Source: Brachyspira murdochii DSM 12563
GTDB taxonomy: Bacteria > Spirochaetota > Brachyspiria > Brachyspirales > Brachyspiraceae
DNA length: 64,000 bases
Reading direction: 5' to 3'
NCBI RefSeq assembly: GCF_000092845.1
Contig: NC_014150.1
Coordinates: forward strand, 1,178,001 to 1,242,000
The position numbers were made by a program, and so were the translations under genes. Every line of letters starts with the position of its first letter. Position 1 is the stretch's first letter. Under the pieces are notes generated by a model. It made no database searches, had not been told where the DNA came from, and saw nothing but the letters and a program-made list of their open reading frames with translations. Below are positions 1-8,877 of the stretch, in pieces.

Positions 1-1364
1 GACAAAATAGTATCTTTTACTATTCTATGTATAAGCAAATCAGCATACCTTCTAATAGGAGAAGTAAAATAGGTATAATAATCAAGCCCCAAACCAAAAT
101 GACTCTTATTAACTATACTATAAGATGAAGGCGTCATAGAACGAAGCAAAACCGGTATAAGCAAATTCTCTTCCTGTTTACCTTTAACCCTATCAACAAA
201 CTCCTTTATATCATAACTTTTATCTGGAAGTTCTTTTAAATCATAGCCTTTATTATGAGCCAGTATTTTAAAATTATTAAATCTGTATTCATCTGGAACA
301 CCATGGTAACGATATATCACACCATCATATTTAGAAAGCTTTTTCGCTATTTCGCTGTTTGCTAAAAGCATTAATTCTTCTACTATTGACATAGATTGTT
401 TTTTTTCTTCCGCATAAAACTCTATAGGTATGCCGTCATCATCTAAAACAATTTGTACATTCTGATTATCAAATTCAACGCCCCTGCCCTCTTTTCTTCT
501 ATTATATAAAAGATTTTTGATAATTAAAGCATTATCAATTAAAACAATAAGCCAATCTTCTGCTTGGCATTTTTTATCTATAATATCCTCTGCATAATCA
601 TAAGATAACTTTTTATCAGAATTAATAACACTTTTAAAAACTTCTGAAGATAATACTTCTCCTTTATTGTTAATATGAACTAATAAAGTCATAGCAAATC
701 TGTCGGCATTTTCATTTAGAGAAATTACATTATTAGATAAAATTTCCGGAAACATATTATACACTTCATCAATCAAATACGTAGAGTTTCCTCTGCTTCT
801 GGCTTCAATATCCAAAGGAGAATTAAGTTCGATAAAATGACTTACATCAGAAATATGAATATAAACTTTATAATGATCATCATCTTCTTTTTCTATACTT
901 AAAGCATCATCTAAATCCTTTGAGCTTTCACTATCTATAGTTATGGTTTTTAAATTTCTTAAATCTATCCTGCCTTCTTCTATATTATTAAAATCAGAAG
1001 TATCATTTATTTTTTCAGCATACTTAATTAATTCTTCGCTAAAATCCTGCTTTATATTATAAGCCTTAGCTATAATTTTAGAATCTTCTTTAGCATTTTT
1101 TACATCAATATTTACTCTTACCGATTTTACTGTTTTTGGGACATCTTCTTTACCTTCTAATTTATTGATATACTGCTTTCCTTCTTTTGTAACTTTTAGC
1201 AAATTTCCATCTGTTTTTTGTATATAACCATCACTTATAGATTTTCTTATCAAATTTGTAAGCGATGTTTTTTCAATTGCTGTTTTTGAATTAAATTTTA
1301 TAAATATATTATAATCCATTTGATTTTTCATAAGCTTCTTTATTAATTCTTCTGCTGTTTTCAT
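1..1364 (-). CDS. rnr: Ribonuclease R (RNB-family 3'-5' exoribonuclease), 5' part only
   Basis: The gene runs off the left edge, so only about 454 N-terminal codons are visible. RNase R degrades structured RNA processively from the 3' end and works in mRNA decay and rRNA quality control. The translation begins MKTAEELIKKLMKNQ. It has an N-terminal winged-helix-like segment, a cold-shock/OB stretch around residues 70-110, and the start of the RNB catalytic domain with the metal-binding motif DSESSKDLDDALSIE near residue 145. The HISDVSHFIE block follows, and later the conserved RYHGVPD and TSPIRRYADLLIHR segments. The end of the RNB domain and any S1 domain lie outside the window. The ATG at 1364 is preceded by GGAAGGTG at a good distance. 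It is transcribed divergently from aroC. RNase II is an alternative name, but the winged helix favours RNase R. Confidence 0.9.
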   Translation of the reverse strand, partial: MKTAEELIKKLMKNQMDYNIFIKFNSKTAIEKTSLTNLIRKSISDGYIQKTDGNLLKVTKEGKQYINKLEGKEDVPKTVKSVRVNIDVKNAKEDSKIIAKAYNIKQDFSEELIKYAEKINDTSDFNNIEEGRIDLRNLKTITIDSESSKDLDDALSIEKEDDDHYKVYIHISDVSHFIELNSPLDIEARSRGNSTYLIDEVYNMFPEILSNNVISLNENADRFAMTLLVHINNKGEVLSSEVFKSVINSDKKLSYDYAEDIIDKKCQAEDWLIVLIDNALIIKNLLYNRRKEGRGVEFDNQNVQIVLDDDGIPIEFYAEEKKQSMSIVEELMLLANSEIAKKLSKYDGVIYRYHGVPDEYRFNNFKILAHNKGYDLKELPDKSYDIKEFVDRVKGKQEENLLIPVLLRSMTPSSYSIVNKSHFGLGLDYYTYFTSPIRRYADLLIHRIVKDTIL

Positions 1365-1622
1365 TAATTCACCTTCCAAATTAAATTTCAAATAATATAT
1401 ACTTTTTTCAAAGTTATTTCAATTAAATAGAAAAAAAATTAATATTATATATAAAACCATATAATTTTTTGACTATTCTTCACATCTTACATTTAATGGA
1501 TATAAAAAAATTTTCAGTATAAACAAAACTTTTAATTATTAATATGATATGGAAAGTTTATAAAAAATAATATATACTAATATAAAATTATAATAAAAAA
1601 AATTAATTTCAGGGATGTATTT

Positions 1623-2732
1623 ATGGGAAGCGTATTTGGTAATAATATCAAATTAAGTTTATTTGGAGAATCACATGGCGAAGCTATAGGCTGTGTTATA
1701 GACGGTTTTCCTTACGGTATTAATATAGACTATGACTTTGTAGATAGTGAAATGGACAGAAGAAGGGCAAAAAATGCAAAACTTGCAACAGCCAGAACAG
1801 AATCTGACAAACCAGAAATATTATCAGGTATTCTTGAAAATAAAAGCACCGGAATGCCTATTGCAGCAATAATTAAAAACGAAAATAAAAGAAGCGGTGA
1901 TTATTCTAATTTAAAAATAATGCCGAGACCTTCCCATAGTGATTATACTGCTATGCTTAGATATGACGGCTTTAATGATATAAGAGGAGGCGGACATTTT
2001 TCTGGAAGATTAACTGCTCCTTTAGTATTTGCCGGAGCTTTAGCAAAATTGGCGTTAAAAGAAAAATTTGATATAGAAATAGCTGCACATATTAAACAAA
2101 TATACAATATAAAAGATAAATACCCTAATAATACTTTTCCAACTTATGAAGAGTTCATAGCCAATTACAATAAAGAATTAAGCGTTTTTGATGATGAAGC
2201 TATGAATAAAATGATAAATATAATAGAAGAAGCTAAAATGAATATGGATTCAGTTGGAGGAATTATAACTGCTGCTGCCTTTAATGTACCTGCTGGTTTC
2301 GGAGAGCCTTTTTACGCATCTATAGAAAGCAGAATAGCACAGTCAATGTTTGCTGTTCCTGCTGTAAAAGGAATTGATTTCGGACTCGGATTTGATTTTG
2401 TAAACTATAAAGCAAGTGAATGTAATGATCTATACACTATAAAAAGCTATGATAATATAAAGAAAGTAGAAACAAAAACTAACAATAACGGAGGAATACT
2501 AGGAGGAATATCCAACGGCATGCCTATAATAGTTAATGCTGTAATAAAGCCTACTCCATCAATATCTAAAGAACAATTAACTCTTAACATAGAAACAAAA
2601 GAAGAAGATACTTTGATAATTAAGGGACGTCATGACCCATGCATAGCTGTAAGGGCAGTACCTGTGATAGAGGCGGCACTTGCCATTGCAATACTTGATT
2701 TATGCATAGATATGAAAGGGAAATTAATATAA
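1623..2732 (+). CDS. aroC: Chorismate synthase
   Basis: Converts 5-enolpyruvylshikimate-3-phosphate to chorismate, the last shared step of aromatic amino-acid synthesis, using reduced FMN as cofactor. The 369-residue length is normal for the family. Family signatures are visible: N-terminal GESHGEAIGCVIDGFP, the arginine-rich RRRAKNAKLATARTESD, RPSHSDYTAMLRY, the glycine-rich DIRGGGHFSGRLTA, and C-terminal GRHDPCIAVRAVPVIEA. The start ATG has a weak purine stretch (AGGGAT) upstream. A possible promoter (TTGACT-N17-TTTAAT, 1469-1497) would give a leader of about 120 nt. It stands alone here, with no other shikimate gene beside it. Confidence 0.97.
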   Translation: MGSVFGNNIKLSLFGESHGEAIGCVIDGFPYGINIDYDFVDSEMDRRRAKNAKLATARTESDKPEILSGILENKSTGMPIAAIIKNENKRSGDYSNLKIMPRPSHSDYTAMLRYDGFNDIRGGGHFSGRLTAPLVFAGALAKLALKEKFDIEIAAHIKQIYNIKDKYPNNTFPTYEEFIANYNKELSVFDDEAMNKMINIIEEAKMNMDSVGGIITAAAFNVPAGFGEPFYASIESRIAQSMFAVPAVKGIDFGLGFDFVNYKASECNDLYTIKSYDNIKKVETKTNNNGGILGGISNGMPIIVNAVIKPTPSISKEQLTLNIETKEEDTLIIKGRHDPCIAVRAVPVIEAALAIAILDLCIDMKGKLI

Positions 2733-2749
2733 TTAAGAAAAGATATTTA

Positions 2750-2960
2750 CCGCACGTTAAACCAAATTCTTAAATATAATGAAATTTGAAATTCTAAATA
2801 AAACCTATAATTATTAACTTTATTATACGTGCGGTAATAAACGTTATAAATTTAAAAAAATCTTGGGTGGGCAGCTAAAAATAGCAGATTAAAACTATAA
2901 AGAAAAAAATAATACAGAAATTACAAAATAAGATTAAAAAATTTAGAGGGCGGGCAGATA
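2750..2960 (+). repeat. Composite dispersed repeat, copy 1
   Basis: Three blocks occur in fixed order: an inverted repeat with arms TTACCGCACG (about 2755) and CGTGCGGTAA (about 2829), then TTGGGTGGGCAGC (2863), then AGAGGGCGGG (2946). The two G-rich blocks are about 83 nt apart. The same order and spacing recur on the other strand at 10310-10525 and, more diverged, at 46815-47010. The connecting sequence is AT-rich and not conserved. No ORF spans it. It lies between aroC and the first DUF2262 gene. Confidence 0.7.
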
Positions 2961-3131
2961 TAATGAAATTTTTAAACTTTTATTGATACTCCGCTATTTA
3001 TTATTTATATTTATTACTTAAATTAGAAATAAAGAGTTAATCAGGTTTAGAATTTATTTAATGAAATATTAGTAAAATTTTAATTATAGATAAACTTATA
3101 TTTGTTCTGTGTGTGTAAAGAAGGCTATAAA

Positions 3132-3905
3132 TTAAAAAATCATTAGTTGGGTAATCGGTTTAAAATTAAAATCCCAATCACTATTTACTGGAATTGTATG
3201 TCCATCACCGTTTTTAAAATAAAATGTTATACAGTTTTCACAATATATGCTTATAGATGTTAAACTTATTGATTTTATGAATTCTTCTTTTTCTGTATTA
3301 TGAGGCTTAAATATACTCTCTGCTGCACACTCTTTTAATTTCCTATCAATATCTTTTTTATTAGCGAATATTTTTTTGATTATATCAACGCTTCTTTTAT
3401 TAAACTCTTCATCAATATTGTCAAAGAAGATTAAAATATTACTGCAAGTCCAAGGCATCTCTTTCTTAAAACTGTTTATATCCTTATTAAGTTCAAAATC
3501 TCCTAACTCTTCATCTTTATAATAAATAACCTCTGAATATTTTTCTAATATGATATTTAAATCATCATCTTTATAATTATTATCAACTATATCTTCAAGT
3601 AAAAAATTAATATAGAAGTCGTCAGGATCTTTTTCTTTTCTCACCTTTAATCTTACTATGCTTTCATCTTTAAGTATTTTTAAATATTCTTGAGCTTTTT
3701 CAACTTTTTTATGAATGATAATATGAGTATTTTCTATAATTTCATTAGTAGAAATATTTTTTAAAGCTATAGCATAAACAAATAAAGTATCATATTTTTC
3801 ACAAGGTATTTTATTATATCTGCAGCATGATCTTTTAAGTATGAATGCTATGTCAAAAATTTCATCATTAAAATTTTTATTAAAGTCTTTAATTTCTTTA
3901 TCCAT
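3132..3905 (-). CDS. DUF2262-like protein (degenerate paralogue)
   Basis: A 257-residue soluble protein of unknown function. It is clearly a paralogue of the next gene (4236-5039): both share N-terminal FN.NF..EI.D.AF.LK, central YKDDDLNIILEKYS and YYKDEELGDFEL, and the helix DIIKKIF.NKKDID.KLKE. The C-terminal half matches what I recall of the DUF2262 family (an ELG.F.L core and a terminal F.F.DGD..GH.I.V block). Here the terminal block is worn: the FWGHS part is reduced to GHT and the ADIEG-like end is replaced. There is no signal peptide or membrane segment. The ATG is preceded by AGGGTG. It may be a diverging or decaying copy. Confidence 0.7.
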   Translation of the reverse strand: MDKEIKDFNKNFNDEIFDIAFILKRSCCRYNKIPCEKYDTLFVYAIALKNISTNEIIENTHIIIHKKVEKAQEYLKILKDESIVRLKVRKEKDPDDFYINFLLEDIVDNNYKDDDLNIILEKYSEVIYYKDEELGDFELNKDINSFKKEMPWTCSNILIFFDNIDEEFNKRSVDIIKKIFANKKDIDRKLKECAAESIFKPHNTEKEEFIKSISLTSISIYCENCITFYFKNGDGHTIPVNSDWDFNFKPITQLMIF

Positions 3906-4133
3906 TTTTACACCCTATTAATATAGTAATATACTAAATAAAATATCAATAATAAATTTTCAAAGTTTTATTAATACACCGCCATTTATTATATATAAAT
4001 TTAGTAGTACATTTAATTTTTAAATATGTGCTTTGGAAAAGTTGACATAAAAATAAAATAGAACTTAGATAGCACAATACTTTATTTATATATATTATCA
4101 CAATATAAAATATAATCATATTAAAAATTTATT

Positions 4134-4217
4134 TAACGCACGGTAAGTAAAATTTACTATATAATATAATTTGAATTATAAATAAATTAATGTTTTACAT
4201 TCTATTTATCGTGCGTA
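4134..4217. repeat. Inverted repeat resembling the first block of the composite repeat
   Basis: An arm AACGCACGGTAA near 4135 and a partner TTATCGTGCGTAG near 4206 form an imperfect inverted repeat about 80 bp across. They share the CGCACG/CGTGCG core with the ends of the composite repeats at 2750 and 10310. The G-rich blocks are absent here. The rest of the 3906-4235 gap is AT-rich sequence in which I see no gene. Confidence 0.55.
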
Positions 4218-4235
4218 GAAGTAATTAAAAATTAA

Positions 4236-5039
4236 TTATCCTTCTATATGAGCATCTGTAAAATTAAAATCACAGTCGCTTTCTACTACTATAGAGTGTC
4301 CCCAGAAAATATCGCCGTCATCAAACCAAAATGTTATAATATCTTCACTTATAGTTATAGATGTTAAGGCTATTAATTTTGAGAAATCTTCTTTGCTTAT
4401 ATGAGGCTTTTCTGCATCATCGTTCCATATGTTGGCATCTTCAAGCATATTTTCTGATATATACTCTTTTAGTTTTTTGTCAATATCTTTTTTATTATTA
4501 AATATTCTCTTTATTATATCAACACTTTTTTTATTTAGTTCTTCATCAATATCTTCAAATAAGACTGAAATATTATTATCATTCCATAGTATATCTTTAC
4601 TAAACATGTCTATACTTTTATCAAGCTCAAAATCACCTAACTCCTCATCTTTATAATAAACAGGCTTAGAATATTTTTCTAATATAATATTTAAATCATC
4701 ATCTTTATAGTCATTATCAACTATATCTTCAAGCAAAAATCTCATATATAAATCATAAGTATTTTTTTCTTTTCTCACCTTTAATCTTGCTATGCTTTTA
4801 CTTTTAAGTGTTTGAAAATACTCTTTTGTTTCTTTAACTTTTTTCTGAATAAGAATATTATCGTTTTCTATAATTTCATTAGAGGAAATATTTTTTAAAG
4901 CTATCGCATGAATGTATAAAGTATAATATTTATCTTTATTAGCTTTACCAGCTCCTAAGCATGATTCTTTAAGCACGAACGCCATGTCTAAAATTTCTTC
5001 ATAAAAATTGCTATTAAAGTTTTCAATTTCCCTGCTCAT
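4236..5039 (-). CDS. DUF2262 domain protein
   Basis: A 267-residue cytoplasmic protein. The C-terminal half (about residues 130-267) fits DUF2262: ELGDFELDKSIDMF, a DIIKRIF helix, ISKEDFSKLIALTSITI, and the closing FDDGDIFWGHSIVVES followed by a DAHIEG end. The N-terminal half is shared only with the neighbouring paralogue. The function of DUF2262 is not known to me. Having two copies beside a DUF4132 gene in an otherwise repeat-bounded block suggests accessory cargo rather than a core function. AAAGGAT precedes the ATG at a normal distance. The roughly 330 bp between the two paralogues carries the inverted repeat, so they may be separate transcription units. Confidence 0.75.
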   Translation of the reverse strand: MSREIENFNSNFYEEILDMAFVLKESCLGAGKANKDKYYTLYIHAIALKNISSNEIIENDNILIQKKVKETKEYFQTLKSKSIARLKVRKEKNTYDLYMRFLLEDIVDNDYKDDDLNIILEKYSKPVYYKDEELGDFELDKSIDMFSKDILWNDNNISVLFEDIDEELNKKSVDIIKRIFNNKKDIDKKLKEYISENMLEDANIWNDDAEKPHISKEDFSKLIALTSITISEDIITFWFDDGDIFWGHSIVVESDCDFNFTDAHIEG

Positions 5040-5251
5040 TTTATATCCTTTATATTTGTTATTATATTTATTTTATCAACTTTTTCCAACCGCTATGCTC
5101 TATGAACTTAATCAAAGTTTTTATCCTTCGGATACACTTCGCGAAAGTGAAAGTATAAAATTAGTACTAAATAATAATAATTTTATAATAAATAATTAAA
5201 TGCCCCTATTAAGTACTATATAAAATACACAATAGGTGCGTGAATAATTTT

Positions 5252-8200
5252 TTATTTTATAAAATAAGATTTTACTGTTCCATATATTGATGAAGTAAAT
5301 CTCTTATTAATCTCTAAAGGATTTATATATTCTTCTTCATTGCAGTTTCCGTTTTCATCTAGTCTATGAAAAGCAATATTTTTAAATGTTACTTTTTCTC
5401 CCGCCTCTATTCCAAACCACATATATTCAAAATCTATACGGCATGCAATATTTAATATAGAGTCTTTTAATTCATAATAAGTATAGCTTCCGCCGTCTTC
5501 AATATCTCTGCTTCTTTCAAATGACATTTTATTTGCCATTGACATAATCTCGCCTGCTGTTATTTCTCTATCTTCAAAAGAAATTATTTTGTTGTTTTTT
5601 ATATGCTCTTCTTTCACTTCTTCAAATAATAAATCAAGCTGATTAATAGGCTGTGATATTTCATAGTCGCTTAACTGAGTTTTCCATTTTGATAATTTTT
5701 CATCGTCTAATTCTATAGGGTGAACTAAAGTAATATTCTTTTTGTTTTTAAGACTGTCTTCAAATATATATTCTTCTTCATCGAAGGTATTGAAAGAACC
5801 GTCTTCCATATATCTGAAACTTTCTATTAAATTATTTTTTTCATCATAAACGCCCCATATAAGTTTTAAAGCAAATATGTTCATTATAGGGTTTTCTACA
5901 AAAAGTTCATTAAAAGTTTTATAAGACCATTTACGCCCATTTAATAAAACTTTATTTAATCTTGTTATTTGATTAGAAGTTATCATTTTGATATTTTTCT
6001 TTATCAAAGTTAATTCTTTTTTAGCTGCATCCGCTTTTTCTTTATCATCTTTACTGTTTGGTGCAGGAAGTGATTTTAAAACTTTATTGTTTGAATCTGT
6101 TACTTCTATAGTGAAATCATTTTTTATTTGAAGTTTAAATACTCTGTCGGCTTCTCCTCCGTAATGAAGTTCTCTCATTCCTTTTTTATCAAAATCCAAA
6201 TCTGGTATTATTTTATCTATAAGCTCATCTTCTGAAATCTCTAATGCTTTGGCAGTCTTTTTTAATGCATCTTTAGCAGCATTTTTAACCTGATTATTTT
6301 TAACTTTTACAGACATAGTGTCAACTAAAACCAATGCAAATTTGCTTGCTTTTAATGCTATAGCATATACTGCATGTGCTGCTAATGCTCCTCTTGAGTT
6401 TAATGCCCATTCTTCAATCTGAGCCTTTAACTTTAAGAGTTTATCTTCAGTTTGAAAAAGACAATATGGAATAAGTATATTTTTTAATTTTGTATCTGCT
6501 TTATTATCAAGCCAATTTGAATATATATTATCAAGTGCATTTCTAAGTGAATCAATATCAAAAAACTCTGCTATCTTGTTGCAGTCTTTTAATATTGAAG
6601 GCTCTTTTAAAGCAATATATTCCATAAACATATACTTAACTATATTTAAAGGAGCTTTAGTTTTTTTATCTTTTAACAAAATATTAGAGAGTATATTTTC
6701 GTCTATATCTTTTATTAGAGTTTCATGTCCTTCATTATAGTATTTATTTAAATATTCGTTTATTTCGTCAACACTTTTAAATTTAAAATCATCATCAAAC
6801 TTTTGTAAATCCCAATATTTAATTATCTCTTTATAAACTGTTCTTGAAGCCTCTTTTCCTTCATTTGCCAATTTTTCTACTTCGCTTCTAACAACGCTTT
6901 CATTATTATTTATTACCGATACACAATGCTTTTTTATTTCCTTTGATTTTGCTGTGTCGAGAACTTTGAAAACAAAATCAAATTTATTATCAATAAGTTC
7001 GTTTAATTCATCACTGAAAATATAATTAATGAATGATATAGTACCATTAATATTAACTGTTATAGAAGTGATAAATGATTTTTCTTCCATAATAGATTTT
7101 GTTTCTTCTACATTATTTTTTATAAGAGTAATAATATCATTTTTTGAGTTTAATAATGATAAATAAATATCTTTTAACGGCACTTTTTTATCATTAACTA
7201 ATTTTTCTTTAGCTTCTAAAATACCTCTATTATAGAATATTTCCTGAATAGAAACATAAATAGAAATTTTACCATATATTCCGTAATACTTTAATAATTT
7301 AGTAGTAATTTCTGATGCTTCATCATTTATACCATCAAGCGACATTATAGCTGATAAATAATGACTATGATTGCTATAAGGGTTTTCTTTTACATATTTA
7401 AAGCTTTTAGAAGTTATTTCATCGAAATTTTTAATAGCTCCCATTATTTTTAATAACTCTACGCACATTGTTTTGAGAGTTTCTACAATAGCATTAGTAT
7501 CAATATTATATTTATTATCACCGCTTGCAAGCATAATTGATGAAAGCATAGCATAATCAAGATATAATTGTTCTAATTTTGATTTTGCTATTATCTCATA
7601 AAGCTTATAAAAAGTTTCTTTGTCTTCATCATATAATTTTTTTGCTTCTACTGTTAAATATGAAATAAAAAGAGTGTTATTATTAACTATTGTGTTTAAT
7701 AAAATACATTCTTTAGGGAAACTGCATAGTTCTAAATATTCAGGTATAAGTTTTTGAGTGTAATAATAATAGCCTTTATCCTCTGAATATCCTTTAAATA
7801 ATCTTTTATATAATTTTATAGTTCTTGTCATATCTTTGTATATATTCACAAGAAAATAAATCATATTATTATCTTTATTTAAAATATTCATTAATCTTTT
7901 ATAAACTTCTTCATCTTTATCAGCTATACTAAAAATTAATGATATAGTTTCTTCATCATTAATTTTTAGAGAGTCTATATAATTTAATAATTGTTTGATG
8001 AGGATTTTATCATCATCTCTATTTATGAGATATGCCAAAATAGTTAATAATAAATGAGGCTCTTTATTCAATAATGCTTTATTGTCATTTTTTACTTTTT
8101 CTAAGTATTTATTAAACTCTTTAGACACATAGGCTTCTAATTCTGAAAACTTATAAAAATTATTAACTTGTATTTTTATATATTTAGATGCTTTATTATT

Positions 8201-8578
8201 AGCCAAAGTTGCTTTAGAATATTTTGTATCATATATAGTTCTTTCAGTTGTATTATTATAACTTTCTATTAATGCTTTTTCTAAATCTTCACCAGTGGAT
8301 AATCTTAAAATTATATCAACATTTTCACCCTTGTATATATCTTTAATCACAGCTTCAGCGTATTTTGATATAGCTTTTTTATCTTCTTCTTTAGTATTTT
8401 CATCAAAATAAAACTTAAAAATATCTTCAGCATCAACTCCGTAATAATTTTTTAAAGTAGGACAGCTATTTGTTCTTCCGTAAAAATAATCAAGAAATGC
8501 ATTCTTATTGTTTTCATATTGGAATATTCTTTCAAACTTATTTCTTATTTGTTCTTCATTACTGATATTATTCTCCAT
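5252..8578 (-). CDS. Large DUF4132 domain protein
   Basis: About 1108 residues, cytoplasmic, largely helical and repeat-like through the first two thirds. The C-terminal third resembles DUF4132 as found in MolR/WGR-type proteins: a GMRELHYGGEADRVFKLQI segment, a lysine-rich linker, then KRW-type blocks (NGRKWSYKTFNELFVENPIM, LKLIWGVYDEKNNLIESFRY, a VHPIELDDEKLSKWK-like segment and FEEV). I see no WGR domain at the N-terminus. Biochemical function is unknown. The start is set to the ATG at 8578 because AGGTG lies six bases upstream; an in-frame TTG seven codons earlier would place that ribosome site inside the gene. A good promoter (TTGACA-N17-TATACT) lies just upstream. Confidence 0.75.
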   Translation of the reverse strand: MENNISNEEQIRNKFERIFQYENNKNAFLDYFYGRTNSCPTLKNYYGVDAEDIFKFYFDENTKEEDKKAISKYAEAVIKDIYKGENVDIILRLSTGEDLEKALIESYNNTTERTIYDTKYSKATLANNKASKYIKIQVNNFYKFSELEAYVSKEFNKYLEKVKNDNKALLNKEPHLLLTILAYLINRDDDKILIKQLLNYIDSLKINDEETISLIFSIADKDEEVYKRLMNILNKDNNMIYFLVNIYKDMTRTIKLYKRLFKGYSEDKGYYYYTQKLIPEYLELCSFPKECILLNTIVNNNTLFISYLTVEAKKLYDEDKETFYKLYEIIAKSKLEQLYLDYAMLSSIMLASGDNKYNIDTNAIVETLKTMCVELLKIMGAIKNFDEITSKSFKYVKENPYSNHSHYLSAIMSLDGINDEASEITTKLLKYYGIYGKISIYVSIQEIFYNRGILEAKEKLVNDKKVPLKDIYLSLLNSKNDIITLIKNNVEETKSIMEEKSFITSITVNINGTISFINYIFSDELNELIDNKFDFVFKVLDTAKSKEIKKHCVSVINNNESVVRSEVEKLANEGKEASRTVYKEIIKYWDLQKFDDDFKFKSVDEINEYLNKYYNEGHETLIKDIDENILSNILLKDKKTKAPLNIVKYMFMEYIALKEPSILKDCNKIAEFFDIDSLRNALDNIYSNWLDNKADTKLKNILIPYCLFQTEDKLLKLKAQIEEWALNSRGALAAHAVYAIALKASKFALVLVDTMSVKVKNNQVKNAAKDALKKTAKALEISEDELIDKIIPDLDFDKKGMRELHYGGEADRVFKLQIKNDFTIEVTDSNNKVLKSLPAPNSKDDKEKADAAKKELTLIKKNIKMITSNQITRLNKVLLNGRKWSYKTFNELFVENPIMNIFALKLIWGVYDEKNNLIESFRYMEDGSFNTFDEEEYIFEDSLKNKKNITLVHPIELDDEKLSKWKTQLSDYEISQPINQLDLLFEEVKEEHIKNNKIISFEDREITAGEIMSMANKMSFERSRDIEDGGSYTYYELKDSILNIACRIDFEYMWFGIEAGEKVTFKNIAFHRLDENGNCNEEEYINPLEINKRFTSSIYGTVKSYFIK

Positions 8579-8613
8579 AGTTAGCACCTCATCTTTCAAT
8601 AGTATTTTTATAT

Positions 8614-8642
8614 AGTATAATTAATTTTTTTCATTATGTCAA
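8614..8642 (-). promoter_or_regulatory. Sigma-70 type promoter of the DUF4132 gene
   Basis: Read on the minus strand: -35 TTGACA (8637-8642), a 17-nt spacer, -10 TATACT (8614-8619). The predicted start lies about 30 nt before the ATG at 8578. The match to the bacterial consensus is strong even for AT-rich DNA, because the -35 is perfect. Confidence 0.65.
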
Positions 8643-8697
8643 ATTTATTAGTAAGCAATGAAGTTAAAAAACAATTTTTGCTAAAATGCATACATTT

Positions 8698-8830
8698 TAC
8701 TATGTACTAAAAATTTTTAAGTTTGTCAAAATTTGCTTTTTAATTTTATTGTTTGTGGAGGCTTTGCCCCCACACCCCCAGTTCTTTTTGTGACCAAAAG
8801 AACCAAAAAGACTGCATTTATATGTCCAAA
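8698..8830. repeat. Dispersed GC-rich-core repeat
   Basis: Begins with the motif TACTAAAAATTTTTAAG followed by TTTGTCAAAA. Next comes a core GGCTTTGCCCCCACACCCCC, then an AGTTCTTTT / AAAAGAACC hairpin-like part and GACTGCATTT. The same succession is seen near 20590-20670 (GGGCTTTGCCCCGCACCCC, AGTTCTTTTATTGG). Pieces of it occur at 17520, 22200 and 42000. It is noncoding and fills most of the gap between the DUF4132 and TPR genes. Confidence 0.65.
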
Positions 8831-8877
8831 TTTTGAAGTTCGTATTTAATAATACAGGTTGTAAAAATATAAAATTT

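Noticed and set aside
5008-5199. A short plus-strand open frame over the start of the DUF2262 gene
   Set aside because: It overlaps the start of a well-supported gene on the other strand, lacks a ribosome site and reads as low-complexity hydrophobic sequence.
5063-5251. Terminator or regulatory RNA after the DUF4132 gene
   Set aside because: Only a weak CCTATT/AATAGG pairing and a near-palindrome CACTTCGCGAAAGTG are present; neither has a convincing U-tract.
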